Assembly: GCF_900114825.1 (NCBI RefSeq)
Contig: NZ_FOUI01000001.1
Coordinates: forward strand, 186,001-250,000
Source of the DNA: Halopseudomonas yangmingensis
GTDB taxonomy: Bacteria > Pseudomonadota > Gammaproteobacteria > Pseudomonadales > Pseudomonadaceae
DNA: 64,000 bases
Direction of reading: 5' to 3'
In this document: piece by piece, positions 1 through 8,426 of the stretch
How positions within the stretch are numbered: the stretch's first letter is position 1
Layout of the letters: the number at the start of each line of letters is the position of its first letter
Position numbers and translations under genes: made by a program
Notes under the pieces: generated by a model
The model's input: only the letters and a program-made list of their open reading frames with translations
What the model was told of the DNA's origin: nothing
The model's database searches: none

Positions 1-35
1 AGTTCGATCAGCTTCTTGACTTTGCGAATATCCAT
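1..35 (-). CDS. accB: Biotin carboxyl carrier protein of acetyl-CoA carboxylase, 5' end only
   Basis: Only the first 11 codons lie in the window; on the minus strand they read MDIRKVKKLIE, the usual start of gammaproteobacterial AccB. AccB carries the biotin used by acetyl-CoA carboxylase in the first step of fatty acid synthesis. It starts 37 bp after the end of aroQ on the same strand, the aroQ-accB order common in Pseudomonas, so the two are probably co-transcribed. The rest of the gene is beyond the window edge. Confidence 0.8.
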   Translation of the reverse strand, partial: MDIRKVKKLIE

Positions 36-72
36 GGGTGATTGCACTCCGCAGCTTGTAATGGTGTTGTGT

Positions 73-516
73 TCAAGGGTGTTCGATTCGGTGCAGTGCC
101 GCGTCCAGCGCCAGCTCGTAGCCTTTGGCGCCCAGACCGCAGATCACGCCCTCGGCCACGTCGGAAAAATACGAGTGGTGGCGGAAGGGCTCACGCTTGT
201 GCACGTTGGAAAGGTGCACTTCGATGAATGGGATGCTCACCGCCAGCAATGCGTCACGTATTGCCACGCTGGTATGGGTAAATGCGGCCGGATTGATGAT
301 GATGAAGTCGATGGCTTCGTCGCGCGCGGCGTGGATGCGCTCGATCAGTTCATGCTCGGCGTTGCTCTGCAGGGTCAGCAGATGGTGGCCTCGCAGGCTG
401 GCCAGTTCGCGCAGGCGCTGATTGATCTGCTCCAGGGTCACGGCGCCATAGACACCGGGCTCGCGGGTGCCAAGCAGGTTCAGGTTGGGTCCGTGCAGGA
501 CCAATAGGCTGGCCAT
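73..516 (-). CDS. aroQ: Type II 3-dehydroquinate dehydratase
   Basis: Cytosolic enzyme that converts 3-dehydroquinate to 3-dehydroshikimate in the shikimate pathway. The 147-residue length fits the small dodecameric type II family. Visible motifs are [18 protein letters not shown] near the N-terminus with the catalytic Tyr, the [13 protein letters not shown] segment, the [11 protein letters not shown] segment with the active-site Asn, and [18 protein letters not shown]. It lies just upstream of accB on the same strand, as expected in Pseudomonas. The start shown is the natural one for the family ([11 protein letters not shown]). Nothing odd is seen. Confidence 0.95.
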   Translation of the reverse strand: MASLLVLHGPNLNLLGTREPGVYGAVTLEQINQRLRELASLRGHHLLTLQSNAEHELIERIHAARDEAIDFIIINPAAFTHTSVAIRDALLAVSIPFIEVHLSNVHKREPFRHHSYFSDVAEGVICGLGAKGYELALDAALHRIEHP

Positions 517-669
517 CGATTGTTGTATCCGGCTGACGGTGGCTGGTGCATGCCCGCCGGACGACCGGCGAGTCAGGGTTGTGCGGCAGTTTGCCGGAAA
601 GCATTCGGCCTGTCCAGAATCCGTGGATGGCCTCCTGATCGGTGCATGATCAGCGCAATAGGGCTGATA

Positions 670-2460
670 TCAGTTGGCCGTAACCCGCTGCATATGGGCC
701 AGGAAGGCGCTCAGGTCGATTTCGCCGAGGATACGCAGTGGCTGTAGTTCAATGCCGCTGGCGTCGTAGAACAGAAAGCTGGGCGGACCGAATAGCTGGC
801 GCTGCATCATCCAGTCGCGCTGCTCGGGACTGTTGCGGGTGACATCGAACTTGATGCGCTGATGACCGGCCAGCTGGTTGCGCACCTGATCATTGCCAAG
901 CACCTCGCGCTCGATCACCTTGCAGCTGATGCACCAGTCGGCATACAGCTCGACCACCGCCGGCCGCTGTTCGGCAGCTGCCTGTGCGAGCAGACGGTCG
1001 AGTTCGGCGGTTGTTTCGGCGCGGGTGAAGAAGCCGCTATCGGTACTGCTGGCGGCCTGTGTCTGACTGCCGGTCAGCGGAGCCAGTGGCCGCAGTGGAT
1101 CGCTGCCGCCAGCCAGTGCGCCAAACAGGGCCGCTGCCGCATAGAGTGCCGCCAGCAGCGCCAGAGTCTGGCCCAGTTTGCCGGCAGCGCCCTGCGGTAC
1201 CCGCTCGAACAGGCCGAAGCGTACCGCCAGACCGGCGGCCAGCGCCGCCCACAGGGCAAGACTGACGGAGCCGGGCAGTACGCGTTCCAGCAGCCAGATA
1301 GCCACCCCGAGCAGGCCAAAGCCGAAGATCTGCTTGACCGTATTCAGCCAGTCGCCGGAGCGCGGCAGCAGCGCGTTGCCGAACACCGCCACCAGCAGCA
1401 GCGGTACGCCCATGCCGATCGCCAGGGCAAACAGCGTGGCGGCGCCGCCCAGCGCATCGCCGGTACTGCTGATATACACCAGTGCACCGGCCAGCGGCGC
1501 GGAAATGCACGGGGACACTACCAGCGTGGACAGCACGCCCATCACTGCCGCACCGGGAATCGAGCCGCCCCGGGTATGCCCGGCCAGACGTTCCGCCGGG
1601 CCACGGATAAAGCCCGGCAGACGCAGCTGCAGCACATCGAACATGGCCAGTGCGAAAATCACAAAGAACAGCGCAAAGGTGCCCAGCACCCAGGGCGACT
1701 GCAGTCGGGCCTGGATATTCAGTGCCGCACCGAACAGGCCGATCAGCGCACCGACCAGGGCAAAGCTCAGGGCCATGCCGAGCACATAGCTGAGCGCCAG
1801 GGCAAAGGCGCGCGGGCGGTTGATGTCACTGCGACCAACCACCATGGCCGAGAGGATCGGCAGCATCGGCAGCACGCAGGGGGTGAAGGTCAGGCCCAGG
1901 CCGGCGAGGAAAAACAGCAGCAGTGCCAGCCCCAGACGACCGTCATTCAGCGCACCGCCAAAGCCGCTGCTGGCCGGGCCATCACGCGGACTGCCGGCGC
2001 CGGTCTGCGGCAACGGCAGGCTGACGGTTTCCGGCGGGTAGCACAGCCCGGCATCGGCGCAGCCCTGGAAATCGATTTCCAGCAGGCCGCCGGGCGCAAT
2101 ACCTGGCGTCAGCTCAAGAATGATCTCGACGCCGTTGTAGAACACTTCGACATCGCCGAAGAACTCATCGCTTTTTGCTTCGCCGGCCGGCAGGCGGATA
2201 TTCGCCAGCGCCTCCGGGGCCTCGCTGAAGCGAAAGCCCAGGCGGTGCAGGTACAGGTAATAGCCGGGCTCGATGTCGAACCAGACTCGCACCTGTTGTG
2301 CGTCAGCCTGACTGATTTGCGGGCGGAAGGCCTGGTCGACCGGCAGAAAGTTGTTCTGTGAGCCGCCGCCAAACAGCCCGCCAAGTGCGCCGCCACTGGC
2401 CTGGGACAGGCCGGGCAGGGTCAGCAGGGCCAATACGAGCAGAGCACTACGCAACAGCAT
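670..2460 (-). CDS. dsbD: Thiol:disulfide interchange protein DsbD
   Basis: Inner-membrane protein that carries electrons from cytoplasmic thioredoxin to periplasmic DsbC/DsbG and related partners. The 596 residues show the three expected parts. There is a signal peptide (about 1-21) and periplasmic alpha domain with its cysteine pair at about C134/C140. A central CcdA-like membrane domain (about 185-455) has TPCVLPM and SPCISAP cysteines. The C-terminal thioredoxin-like domain has YADWCISCK near residue 510. Length and order match the family. It lies convergent to nothing and divergent from the DUF2333 gene, with about 160 bp between the two starts, which must hold both promoters. Confidence 0.93.
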   Translation of the reverse strand: MLLRSALLVLALLTLPGLSQASGGALGGLFGGGSQNNFLPVDQAFRPQISQADAQQVRVWFDIEPGYYLYLHRLGFRFSEAPEALANIRLPAGEAKSDEFFGDVEVFYNGVEIILELTPGIAPGGLLEIDFQGCADAGLCYPPETVSLPLPQTGAGSPRDGPASSGFGGALNDGRLGLALLLFFLAGLGLTFTPCVLPMLPILSAMVVGRSDINRPRAFALALSYVLGMALSFALVGALIGLFGAALNIQARLQSPWVLGTFALFFVIFALAMFDVLQLRLPGFIRGPAERLAGHTRGGSIPGAAVMGVLSTLVVSPCISAPLAGALVYISSTGDALGGAATLFALAIGMGVPLLLVAVFGNALLPRSGDWLNTVKQIFGFGLLGVAIWLLERVLPGSVSLALWAALAAGLAVRFGLFERVPQGAAGKLGQTLALLAALYAAAALFGALAGGSDPLRPLAPLTGSQTQAASSTDSGFFTRAETTAELDRLLAQAAAEQRPAVVELYADWCISCKVIEREVLGNDQVRNQLAGHQRIKFDVTRNSPEQRDWMMQRQLFGPPSFLFYDASGIELQPLRILGEIDLSAFLAHMQRVTAN

Positions 2461-2622
2461 GGGGCAATCCGTTCTGTGGGTTTGCTGTCATCATATAGAC
2501 TCGCAACCGGCCTGCCGAGGGGCAAACTGTCACGGCATGTCCCGCGCAAGCAGCCAGCGCCCGGTGATGATATTCTTTGCGCTGAGAGCGGGTGCCGTTC
2601 CGGCACCATCAAGGAGAATTGC

Positions 2623-3600
2623 ATGAAAGCCAAAACACTCAGGCAGCGCTGGTCACGTCTGCTTGCCGAACACCGGCCGAGCGCCGGCGCCTCGATGGCC
2701 AGTGGTCGCACCCGCGCGCTGCTGATCGCGCTGGCCTTGCTGCTGGTATTGAATCTGCTGCTGGGCTGGTACTGGAGCCGTGAGCCGGATCTGCAACCAC
2801 TGCTTGAACCGCAGTCAGGGCAGCCCGCCGGTACACATACCGCATCCACCCTGCAGGCATTGATGCAGCACCTGCTGGACAAGCCCGGTGGTTACCTGAG
2901 CAACGACATACTGCCGCCCTCCGTGTTCCTCGACAATATGCCGAACTGGGAGTTCGGGGTGCTGGTGCAAGTGCGCGACATGACCCGCAGCCTGCGCCGT
3001 GATATGGCCCGCTCGCAGTCGCAGTCGGCCGAAGATCGCGATCTGGCCAGAGCCGAACCGCGTTTCCATTTCGATCACAACAGCTGGGCCATGCCGGCCA
3101 GCGAGAGCGAATACCGTGACGGCCTGAAGTCGCTGGATGCTTATATCAAGCGACTGCATGCCGGTGATGCGCAGTTCCATGCCCGTGCCGACAACCTGGC
3201 CGGGTGGCTCGGTGATGTGAATACCCGCCTGGGTTCACTGTCGCAGCGGCTGTCTGCCAGTGTCGCGCGTAACAGTAACGATCCGCGTGTCGATCGCACC
3301 GCCTGGAGCGAAATTGACGATGTGTTCTTCGAGGCGCGAGGCACCGCCTGGGCGCTTGTGCAGTTGTTGCGGGCCATCGAACACGACTTTGCCGATGTGC
3401 TGGACAAGAAGAACGCCCGTGCCAGCCTGCAGCAGGTAATTCGTGAGCTGGAGGCGACCCAGCAGAGTATCTGGAGTCCGGTGATCCTGAACGGCAGTGG
3501 CCTGGGCCTGCTGGCCAACCACTCGCTGGTGATGGCCAACTACCTGTCGCGGGCCAATGCTGGCCTGATCGATCTGCGTCGACTGCTGGAACAGGGCTGA
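2623..3600 (+). CDS. DUF2333 family membrane-anchored protein
   Basis: Conserved pseudomonad protein of unknown function (DUF2333), 325 residues. One hydrophobic segment at about 27-46 anchors it in the inner membrane, and the remaining mostly helical part should be periplasmic. The start was chosen at the ATG at 2623 because AAGGAG lies eight bases upstream and the transmembrane segment then follows a short basic N-terminus; an earlier in-frame ATG at 2476 would add an unlikely leader running over the dsbD promoter. The NUDIX gene starts two bases after its stop, so it probably heads an operon with 3603-4513 and perhaps the MATE gene. Confidence 0.75.
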   Translation: MKAKTLRQRWSRLLAEHRPSAGASMASGRTRALLIALALLLVLNLLLGWYWSREPDLQPLLEPQSGQPAGTHTASTLQALMQHLLDKPGGYLSNDILPPSVFLDNMPNWEFGVLVQVRDMTRSLRRDMARSQSQSAEDRDLARAEPRFHFDHNSWAMPASESEYRDGLKSLDAYIKRLHAGDAQFHARADNLAGWLGDVNTRLGSLSQRLSASVARNSNDPRVDRTAWSEIDDVFFEARGTAWALVQLLRAIEHDFADVLDKKNARASLQQVIRELEATQQSIWSPVILNGSGLGLLANHSLVMANYLSRANAGLIDLRRLLEQG

Positions 3601-3602
3601 AC

Positions 3603-4148
3603 ATGAATGCCGGCGAGGTTAATGCCTATCTGGCACGCTCGGCCGCCGAGCGGGTGATCAGTGTAGATGCCGATGACCATCCGCTGGCCGAGGTCAGTCG
3701 CGGTCAGGCTCAGCGCGACGGTCTGATTACCCGCTGCACCTATGTATTCGTATTCAACTCCAGCGGCCAGCTCTGTATGCACCGGCGTACCTTGCACAAG
3801 CGTTTATATCCCGGTTACTGGGACGTCTGTGCTGGCGGACTGGTGGCGGCAGGCGAGAGCTATGCCGAGGGTGCGGCGCGAGAGCTGGAAGAGGAACTGG
3901 GGGTGGTCGGCGTTGCCCTGCAGGGGCACGGGCGTTTCTATTTCGACTCGCCGGAAAGCCGGCTCTGGGGCGGCGTGTTCAGCTGTATCTGGGACGGGCC
4001 TATCCGCATGCAGCCGGAAGAAGTGCTGGCGGTGCGCTGGGTTGATCCGCAGGCACCCTGGCAACGCGCCGGCGAACAATACACCCCCGACTCGATGCAG
4101 GCGCTACAAGCCTGGCGCAGTGGCAATCTGAAGGACTTTGCAGGATGA
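3603..4148 (+). CDS. NUDIX hydrolase (YfcD-like)
   Basis: Cytosolic hydrolase of the NUDIX superfamily, which splits nucleoside diphosphates linked to another group; the substrate cannot be told from sequence. The NUDIX box is clear at about residues 79-101 (GGLVAAGESYAEGAARELEEELG). The N-terminal region with LCMHRRTLHKRLYPGYWDV resembles the YfcD/IPP isomerase-like subgroup. It is 181 residues long, starts 2 bp after the DUF2333 stop, and its stop overlaps the start of the SUI1 gene by 4 bp (ATGA), so the three are likely one transcript. Confidence 0.85.
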   Translation: MNAGEVNAYLARSAAERVISVDADDHPLAEVSRGQAQRDGLITRCTYVFVFNSSGQLCMHRRTLHKRLYPGYWDVCAGGLVAAGESYAEGAARELEEELGVVGVALQGHGRFYFDSPESRLWGGVFSCIWDGPIRMQPEEVLAVRWVDPQAPWQRAGEQYTPDSMQALQAWRSGNLKDFAG

Positions 4149-4513
4149 AAAAATCCACGGGGCTGGGAGCACTGGGTGGTCTGGTGTATTCCACCGAGAC
4201 CGGGCGCATGTGTCCGGACTGTCGGCAGCCGCAGGCTGACTGTCGCTGTGGCGAAGCCGTGGTGCCGGCCGGTGACGGCGTGGTGCGGGTGCGGCGTGAG
4301 ACCAAGGGGCGCGGCGGCAAGACGGTCACCACGGTATCCGGTGTGCCGCTGGCCGGCGAGGAACTCAAGGCGCTGGCCAAACGCATCAAGGCCCGCTGCG
4401 GCTGCGGTGGTGCGCTGAAGGATGGGGTGATCGAGATCCAGGGCGATCAGGTTGCGCTGCTCTGTGACTGGCTGGCCGCAGAGGGTTTTCGCGTCAAGCG
4501 TGCCGGCGGCTGA
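4145..4513 (+). CDS. SUI1-domain translation factor, YciH-like
   Basis: Bacterial relative of eukaryotic eIF1 (SUI1), called YciH in E. coli, where it is reported to act on initiation fidelity. The 122 residues contain an N-terminal Cys-rich segment (CPDCRQPQADCRCG, about 21-34) and the SUI1 fold with VRVRRETKGRGGKTVTT and CGCGGALKDGVIEIQGDQ. It overlaps the NUDIX gene by 4 bp, and the MATE gene starts 3 bp after its stop, indicating a tightly packed operon. Confidence 0.88.
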   Translation: MKKSTGLGALGGLVYSTETGRMCPDCRQPQADCRCGEAVVPAGDGVVRVRRETKGRGGKTVTTVSGVPLAGEELKALAKRIKARCGCGGALKDGVIEIQGDQVALLCDWLAAEGFRVKRAGG

Positions 4514-4516
4514 TCC

Positions 4517-5866
4517 TTGACTCTGCAGCAGTGGCGTGCCGACTGGCAGCACGCCGACACCCGGCGGCGGGTCTGGGCGCTGGCCACGCCGATGATCCTG
4601 TCCAATCTCAGCGTGCCGCTGGTCGGTCTGGTCGATACCGCCGTGGTCGGCCATCTGCAGCATGCCCATTACCTTGGTGCGGTGGCGGTTGGCAGCATGC
4701 TGGTGACCTTCGTGCTCTGGGCCTGCGGTTTTTTGCGCATGGGCACCACCGGCTTTGCTGCCCAGGCCTGCGGTCGCGCCGATGGGCAGGGGCTGCGGCT
4801 GGTATTGCTGCAGGCGCTGTGGCTGGCGGTATTGATCGCCATTGCGGTGGTTCTGTTGCAGCGCCCGCTGCTGGAACTGGCACTGCGCTTTATCGACAGC
4901 AGCCCGGCACTGATTGAGCAGGCGCGGCTGTATGTTGGCATCCGTCTGCTCAGTCTGCCGGCGGCACTGGCCAATTTGGCGCTGATCGGCTGGTTTGTCG
5001 GCCTGCAGAATGGCCGGGCGCCGCTGTATCTGCTGTTGCTGGTGAATCTGGCCAACGTGCTGCTGGATATCCTGCTGGTTATGGGCTTTGGCTGGGGCGT
5101 GGCCGGCGTGGCCTGGGCCACGGTGATCAGTGAATACACCGGCCTGCTGTTTGGCCTGTGGCTGGCCCTGCAGCTGCTGCGCCAGCATGCTGGGCAGTTC
5201 CGCTGGCTGGATGCATTGCGCCTGCGCGGTGCCGCACCGCTGCTGCGGGTCAACCGGGATATTCTGCTGCGCACCCTGGCGCTGGAGCTGGTGTTCTACC
5301 TGCTGCTGGTGCAGGGTGCACGCCAGGGTGACGCGGTACTGGCGGCGAATGCGGTACTGCTGAATTTTCTGATGCTGGCCTCGCATGGGCTGGACGGGCT
5401 GGCGCACGCCATCGAGGCGCTTGGCGGACATGCCGTTGGCCGTCGTGACCGCACCGCCCTGCGGCGGGCGCTGGTGGTATCGCTGGGCTGCTCATTACTG
5501 ATGTCGATCGGCTTTGCACTGGCCTTTATGCTGCTAGGACCCTGGCTGATCCAGCTGCTGACCGGCCTGCCGGAGGTGCGTGAACTGGCAGTCCGCTATC
5601 TGCCCTGGCTGGCCCTGCTGCCTTTGGTGGCGGTCTGGGGTTTTCTGTTCGATGGCCTGTTTATCGGCGCCACCCGCGCCCGCGAGATGCGCAATGCCAT
5701 GCTGGGTTCGGTGCTGCTGGTGTATCTGCCGCTCGCCTGGCTGCTGCGCGATGCCGGCAATCACGGCCTGTGGCTGGGCTTTCATCTTTTCATGCTGGCG
5801 CGCGGCCTGAGTCTGGCTGGCTGCTTTGTCTGGCTGTGGCGGCGGGGGCGCTGGATACCGGATTGA
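4517..5866 (+). CDS. MATE family efflux transporter, DinF-like
   Basis: Inner-membrane cation-coupled exporter of the MATE superfamily, DinF branch. It has 449 residues with about twelve hydrophobic segments in two six-helix halves; the first half begins ATPMILSNLSVPLVGLVDTAVVGHL, the signature end of helix 1-2 in the family, and RVNRDILLRTLAL marks the second half. The start is a TTG only 3 bp after the SUI1 stop; no better start keeps the first helix. Substrates in DinF homologues include toxic organic molecules and oxidants, but none can be assigned here. It converges with the cmoM gene, 4 bp between stops, with no obvious terminator. Confidence 0.85.
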   Translation: MTLQQWRADWQHADTRRRVWALATPMILSNLSVPLVGLVDTAVVGHLQHAHYLGAVAVGSMLVTFVLWACGFLRMGTTGFAAQACGRADGQGLRLVLLQALWLAVLIAIAVVLLQRPLLELALRFIDSSPALIEQARLYVGIRLLSLPAALANLALIGWFVGLQNGRAPLYLLLLVNLANVLLDILLVMGFGWGVAGVAWATVISEYTGLLFGLWLALQLLRQHAGQFRWLDALRLRGAAPLLRVNRDILLRTLALELVFYLLLVQGARQGDAVLAANAVLLNFLMLASHGLDGLAHAIEALGGHAVGRRDRTALRRALVVSLGCSLLMSIGFALAFMLLGPWLIQLLTGLPEVRELAVRYLPWLALLPLVAVWGFLFDGLFIGATRAREMRNAMLGSVLLVYLPLAWLLRDAGNHGLWLGFHLFMLARGLSLAGCFVWLWRRGRWIPD

Positions 5867-5870
5867 CTGC

Positions 5871-6632
5871 TCAGGCCTTCGGCTTGACCAGCCACCAGTG
5901 CAGGTAGCGACCCAGCGGCGCATAGGCCGGGTGTCGGCTGTAGCGCAGTTCCTGCTCCAGTAACTCGGTCAGGCTGCTCTGGTGGCGAAACTCGTCGGGC
6001 ATATAGTCGTGGAATACCCGAATGCCACTCTGACCCTGCAGGTGCAGGCCACTGGCGGCAACCCAGTCGGCGACCTGGCGCGGGTCCAGTGGCTGCTGCG
6101 GGGTCAGGCTGCGTTTGCTGCCGGCCAGCCGGCCCTTGTCGATCTTGCGGAACTGGCCCTTGAGCAGGTTGCGGTAGATCAGCGCATCGCGGTTGTAAAA
6201 AGCCAGTGACAGGCAGCCGCCGGGGCGCAGGCGCGCGGCCAGCTGGGTGATGGCTGCCTGCGGGTCGGCCAGCCATTCGAGTACCGCATGGCAGACCAGC
6301 AGGTCAAAGTCGCGCAGCCCGTCCGGCAACGCCTGCAGGCTGGATTGCAGAAAATCCACCCAGGTTGGTGGCAGGTCTGACAGCCGTTCGCGGCAGGCCT
6401 CGAGCATTTCCGCCGAGGGGTCGCTGAGGGTCAGCCGATGCCCGCGCCGCGCCAGCCAGTCGCCGATATGCCCAAGCCCGGCACCGACGTCCAGTACCCG
6501 CAACGGCCCGTTGTCCGGCAGCCACTGTTCCAGGTCTCGGCAGAGCACGGCCAGGCGAATGGCGCCCTTGTTGCTGGCGTAGATCTTGCGGGCGAAGTGC
6601 GTACCCATCTGGTCGAAATGCCGGTCAGTCAT
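5871..6632 (-). CDS. cmoM: tRNA 5-carboxymethoxyuridine methyltransferase, CmoM-like
   Basis: SAM-dependent methyltransferase expected to methylate the carboxyl group of cmo5U34 in tRNA wobble positions (mcmo5U). The 253 residues show the Rossmann glycine motif VLDVGAGLGHIGDWLA at about 45-60, the acidic SDPSAEML, then CHAVLEWLADP, LRPGGCLSLAFYN and VRVFHDYMPDE, all characteristic of CmoM (formerly SmtA/YcbP). Its start overlaps the end of cobU by 8 bp, an odd partnership functionally but suggestive of co-transcription. A general class I methyltransferase is the alternative. Confidence 0.82.
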   Translation of the reverse strand: MTDRHFDQMGTHFARKIYASNKGAIRLAVLCRDLEQWLPDNGPLRVLDVGAGLGHIGDWLARRGHRLTLSDPSAEMLEACRERLSDLPPTWVDFLQSSLQALPDGLRDFDLLVCHAVLEWLADPQAAITQLAARLRPGGCLSLAFYNRDALIYRNLLKGQFRKIDKGRLAGSKRSLTPQQPLDPRQVADWVAASGLHLQGQSGIRVFHDYMPDEFRHQSSLTELLEQELRYSRHPAYAPLGRYLHWWLVKPKA

Positions 6633-7140
6633 GGCTGTCCTTGAGAATCATCGGCAGACCGGCGACGCAGAAGGTCACCCGCTGGCTGATCTGCGCCAGC
6701 TGCTGGTGCAGCCAGCCGGCCTGGTCGACAAACTCGCGGGTCAACTGGCCCATCGGCACCACGCCCAGACCGGTTTCATTGCTGACCAGCAGGATGCGCC
6801 CCGGCAGCTGTGGCAGCACCTGCAGCAGGGCCTGGCGTTGTTGTTGCCACTGCGCCGGGTCGTCGAGCAGATTGCTTAGCCACAGGGTCAGGCAGTCGAC
6901 CAGCAGGCAGCGTTGCGCTGCCGCCTGCTGCTGCAGGACGGCGGCCAGCTGGCGCGGCTCCTCGACCAGTTGCCAGCCGGCCGGGCGCTGGCGCTGGTGA
7001 TTGGCAATGCGTTCGGCCATCTCGGCATCCAGCGCCTCGGCGGTGGCGATGCAGGTCACCGGCAGGCCGCTGGCCAGTGCCTGTTGTTCGGCATGCCGGC
7101 TCTTGCCGGAGCGCGCACCACCGAGAATCAGTTCGATCAT
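6625..7140 (-). CDS. cobU: Adenosylcobinamide kinase / adenosylcobinamide-phosphate guanylyltransferase
   Basis: Bifunctional CobU/CobP enzyme that phosphorylates adenosylcobinamide and adds GMP in assembly of the B12 nucleotide loop. The P-loop GGARSGKS is at residues 7-14 of the 171-residue protein, followed by the conserved TCIATAEALDAEMAERI histidine/GMP-acceptor region, the LLVDCLTLWLSNLL segment and VSNETGLGVVP. The start was set at the ATG at 7140, which places the P-loop at its normal position and overlaps the upstream gene by 4 bp. It belongs with the B12 uptake genes upstream: imported corrinoids would be completed here. Confidence 0.93.
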   Translation of the reverse strand: MIELILGGARSGKSRHAEQQALASGLPVTCIATAEALDAEMAERIANHQRQRPAGWQLVEEPRQLAAVLQQQAAAQRCLLVDCLTLWLSNLLDDPAQWQQQRQALLQVLPQLPGRILLVSNETGLGVVPMGQLTREFVDQAGWLHQQLAQISQRVTFCVAGLPMILKDSHD

Positions 7141-7694
7141 GCCGGCTGCTCCCCACCTACCGGCTTGCCATAGCTCTGGCTGACAAAGGCCGGTTCGATC
7201 AGACCTCGGCGCTGGTTGACCACCAGTGTCAACACATGCAGCAGATTGCACAGCAGGTTACACAGGCGCGGCAGCAGCATCGGTACTTGCATGCCGTCCT
7301 GTTCCAGTCGGACCATCAGGCGGATCGCCTTCTTGCAGCCGGAGCGGGCCATGTGCAGCTGCGGCACCGGTGGCAGGCCGCGCGGCAGGACGAAGCCGTT
7401 CAGCCTCTCGGGGACCTGTTCGCGGTAGTGTTGCAGGCGTGCAGCCAGCCACTGCAGATCGGCCTCGCTGACTGCCAGCCGGCCACGGATCGAGCCGTTG
7501 ACATGGAAAGCCAGCGGCTGGATGCGCTCCAGATCGGCGCGCAGATCGTCCAGCGAGTCGTCCATATGGGAAATCGCCGCACCGAGCAGCGCGCAGAGTT
7601 CATCGGTGACCACCTCGAAGTCGCACAGCCAGGACTGCTCGTAGATAAAGGGGTAGCAGAGTTCGTCGAAATTGCCGTTGAAACGAAAGGCCAT
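7137..7694 (-). CDS. Cobalamin adenosyltransferase-like protein
   Basis: 185-residue protein placed between cobU (4-bp overlap) and the btuD-like gene (3-bp gap). The helical sequence with FEVVTDELCALLGAAISHMDDSL near the N-terminus and RSGCKKAIRLMVRL later resembles the PduO-type cobalamin adenosyltransferase fold. Such enzymes add the 5'-deoxyadenosyl group to cob(I)alamin, which would fit between uptake and nucleotide loop assembly. I do not see the full canonical PduO ATP-binding N-terminal motif, so it may be a divergent or non-catalytic member. Annotation is by resemblance and context. Confidence 0.6.
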   Translation of the reverse strand: MAFRFNGNFDELCYPFIYEQSWLCDFEVVTDELCALLGAAISHMDDSLDDLRADLERIQPLAFHVNGSIRGRLAVSEADLQWLAARLQHYREQVPERLNGFVLPRGLPPVPQLHMARSGCKKAIRLMVRLEQDGMQVPMLLPRLCNLLCNLLHVLTLVVNQRRGLIEPAFVSQSYGKPVGGEQPA

Positions 7695-7697
7695 GGC

Positions 7698-8426
7698 TTA
7701 CCTCGGCAGAATGACCGGTGGCTGGTTATGCAGATCAATGTGGGTGTCGACGCCAAAGGCCTGGCGCAGGTGCTCGCGGGTCAGCACTTCGGCGGGACTG
7801 CCAAAGGCCAGCATGCGGCCCCGGTGCAGCAGGCACAGGCGGTCACAGTAACGTGCCGCCAGCGACAGGTCGTGCACTGACAGCATGACGCCGCGCTCAC
7901 CGGCGGCATAGTCACGCAGCACCTGCAGCACATGCTGCTGGTGGTACAGGTCCAGGCTGGCGACTGGCTCGTCGGCCAGCACCAGTTGCGGTTGTCCGGC
8001 CAGTACCCGGGCCAGCCAGACCCGCGCCTGCTCACCGCCGGACAGCCGGTCGATGCGCCTGTGCCAGAATTGCTCGACTTCGGTGGCCGCCGCCGCTGCC
8101 CGCGCCGCCTGACGGTCGTCATCGCCCCAGGGCAGGCGGCCGAGGCTGACAATATCAGCGACGCTGAGCGCCCAGGCGCTTTGATTATGCTGCGGCAGAA
8201 AACCGATGCGCCGGGCTCGCTGACGCTCGCTCAGCTGCTGCAGTGGCTGGCCCTGCAGCCAGGCCTGACCCTGGGCCGGCAGGATGCCGGCCAGGCAATG
8301 CAACAGGGTTGACTTGCCGGCGCCGTTGGGGCCGATCAGGCCGAGCACCTCGCCGGGCTGCAGATCCAGGCTGACGGCCTGCAGGCGTTCCGCGTGGCTG
8401 ATAGCTTCCAGCTGCATCAGAGTCAT
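7698..8426 (-). CDS. btuD: ABC transporter ATPase for cobalamin uptake, BtuD-like
   Basis: ATP-binding subunit that powers corrinoid import across the inner membrane with the BtuC-like permease. The 242 residues show Walker A GPNGAGKS (about 29-36), Q-loop GFLPQHNQSAW, ABC signature LSGGEQARVWLARVL, Walker B LVLADEPVASLD and the switch His in MLSVHDLSLA. The start at 8426 was preferred over an ATG six codons earlier because it overlaps the btuC stop in an ATGA arrangement typical of these operons. FecE-type siderophore ATPases look alike, but the riboswitch and CobU neighbours favour B12. Confidence 0.88.
   Translation of the reverse strand: MTLMQLEAISHAERLQAVSLDLQPGEVLGLIGPNGAGKSTLLHCLAGILPAQGQAWLQGQPLQQLSERQRARRIGFLPQHNQSAWALSVADIVSLGRLPWGDDDRQAARAAAAATEVEQFWHRRIDRLSGGEQARVWLARVLAGQPQLVLADEPVASLDLYHQQHVLQVLRDYAAGERGVMLSVHDLSLAARYCDRLCLLHRGRMLAFGSPAEVLTREHLRQAFGVDTHIDLHNQPPVILPR

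Noticed and set aside
862..2361. Long plus-strand reading frame of about 500 codons opposite dsbD
   Set aside because: It is Gln/Arg/His-rich, has no motif, and mirrors the strongly supported DsbD frame; a shadow of high-GC codon use.
3938..5431. Minus-strand frame of about 500 codons opposite the NUDIX/SUI1/MATE genes
   Set aside because: Spans three real genes on the other strand and is Gln-rich low-complexity; no ribosome site or domain.
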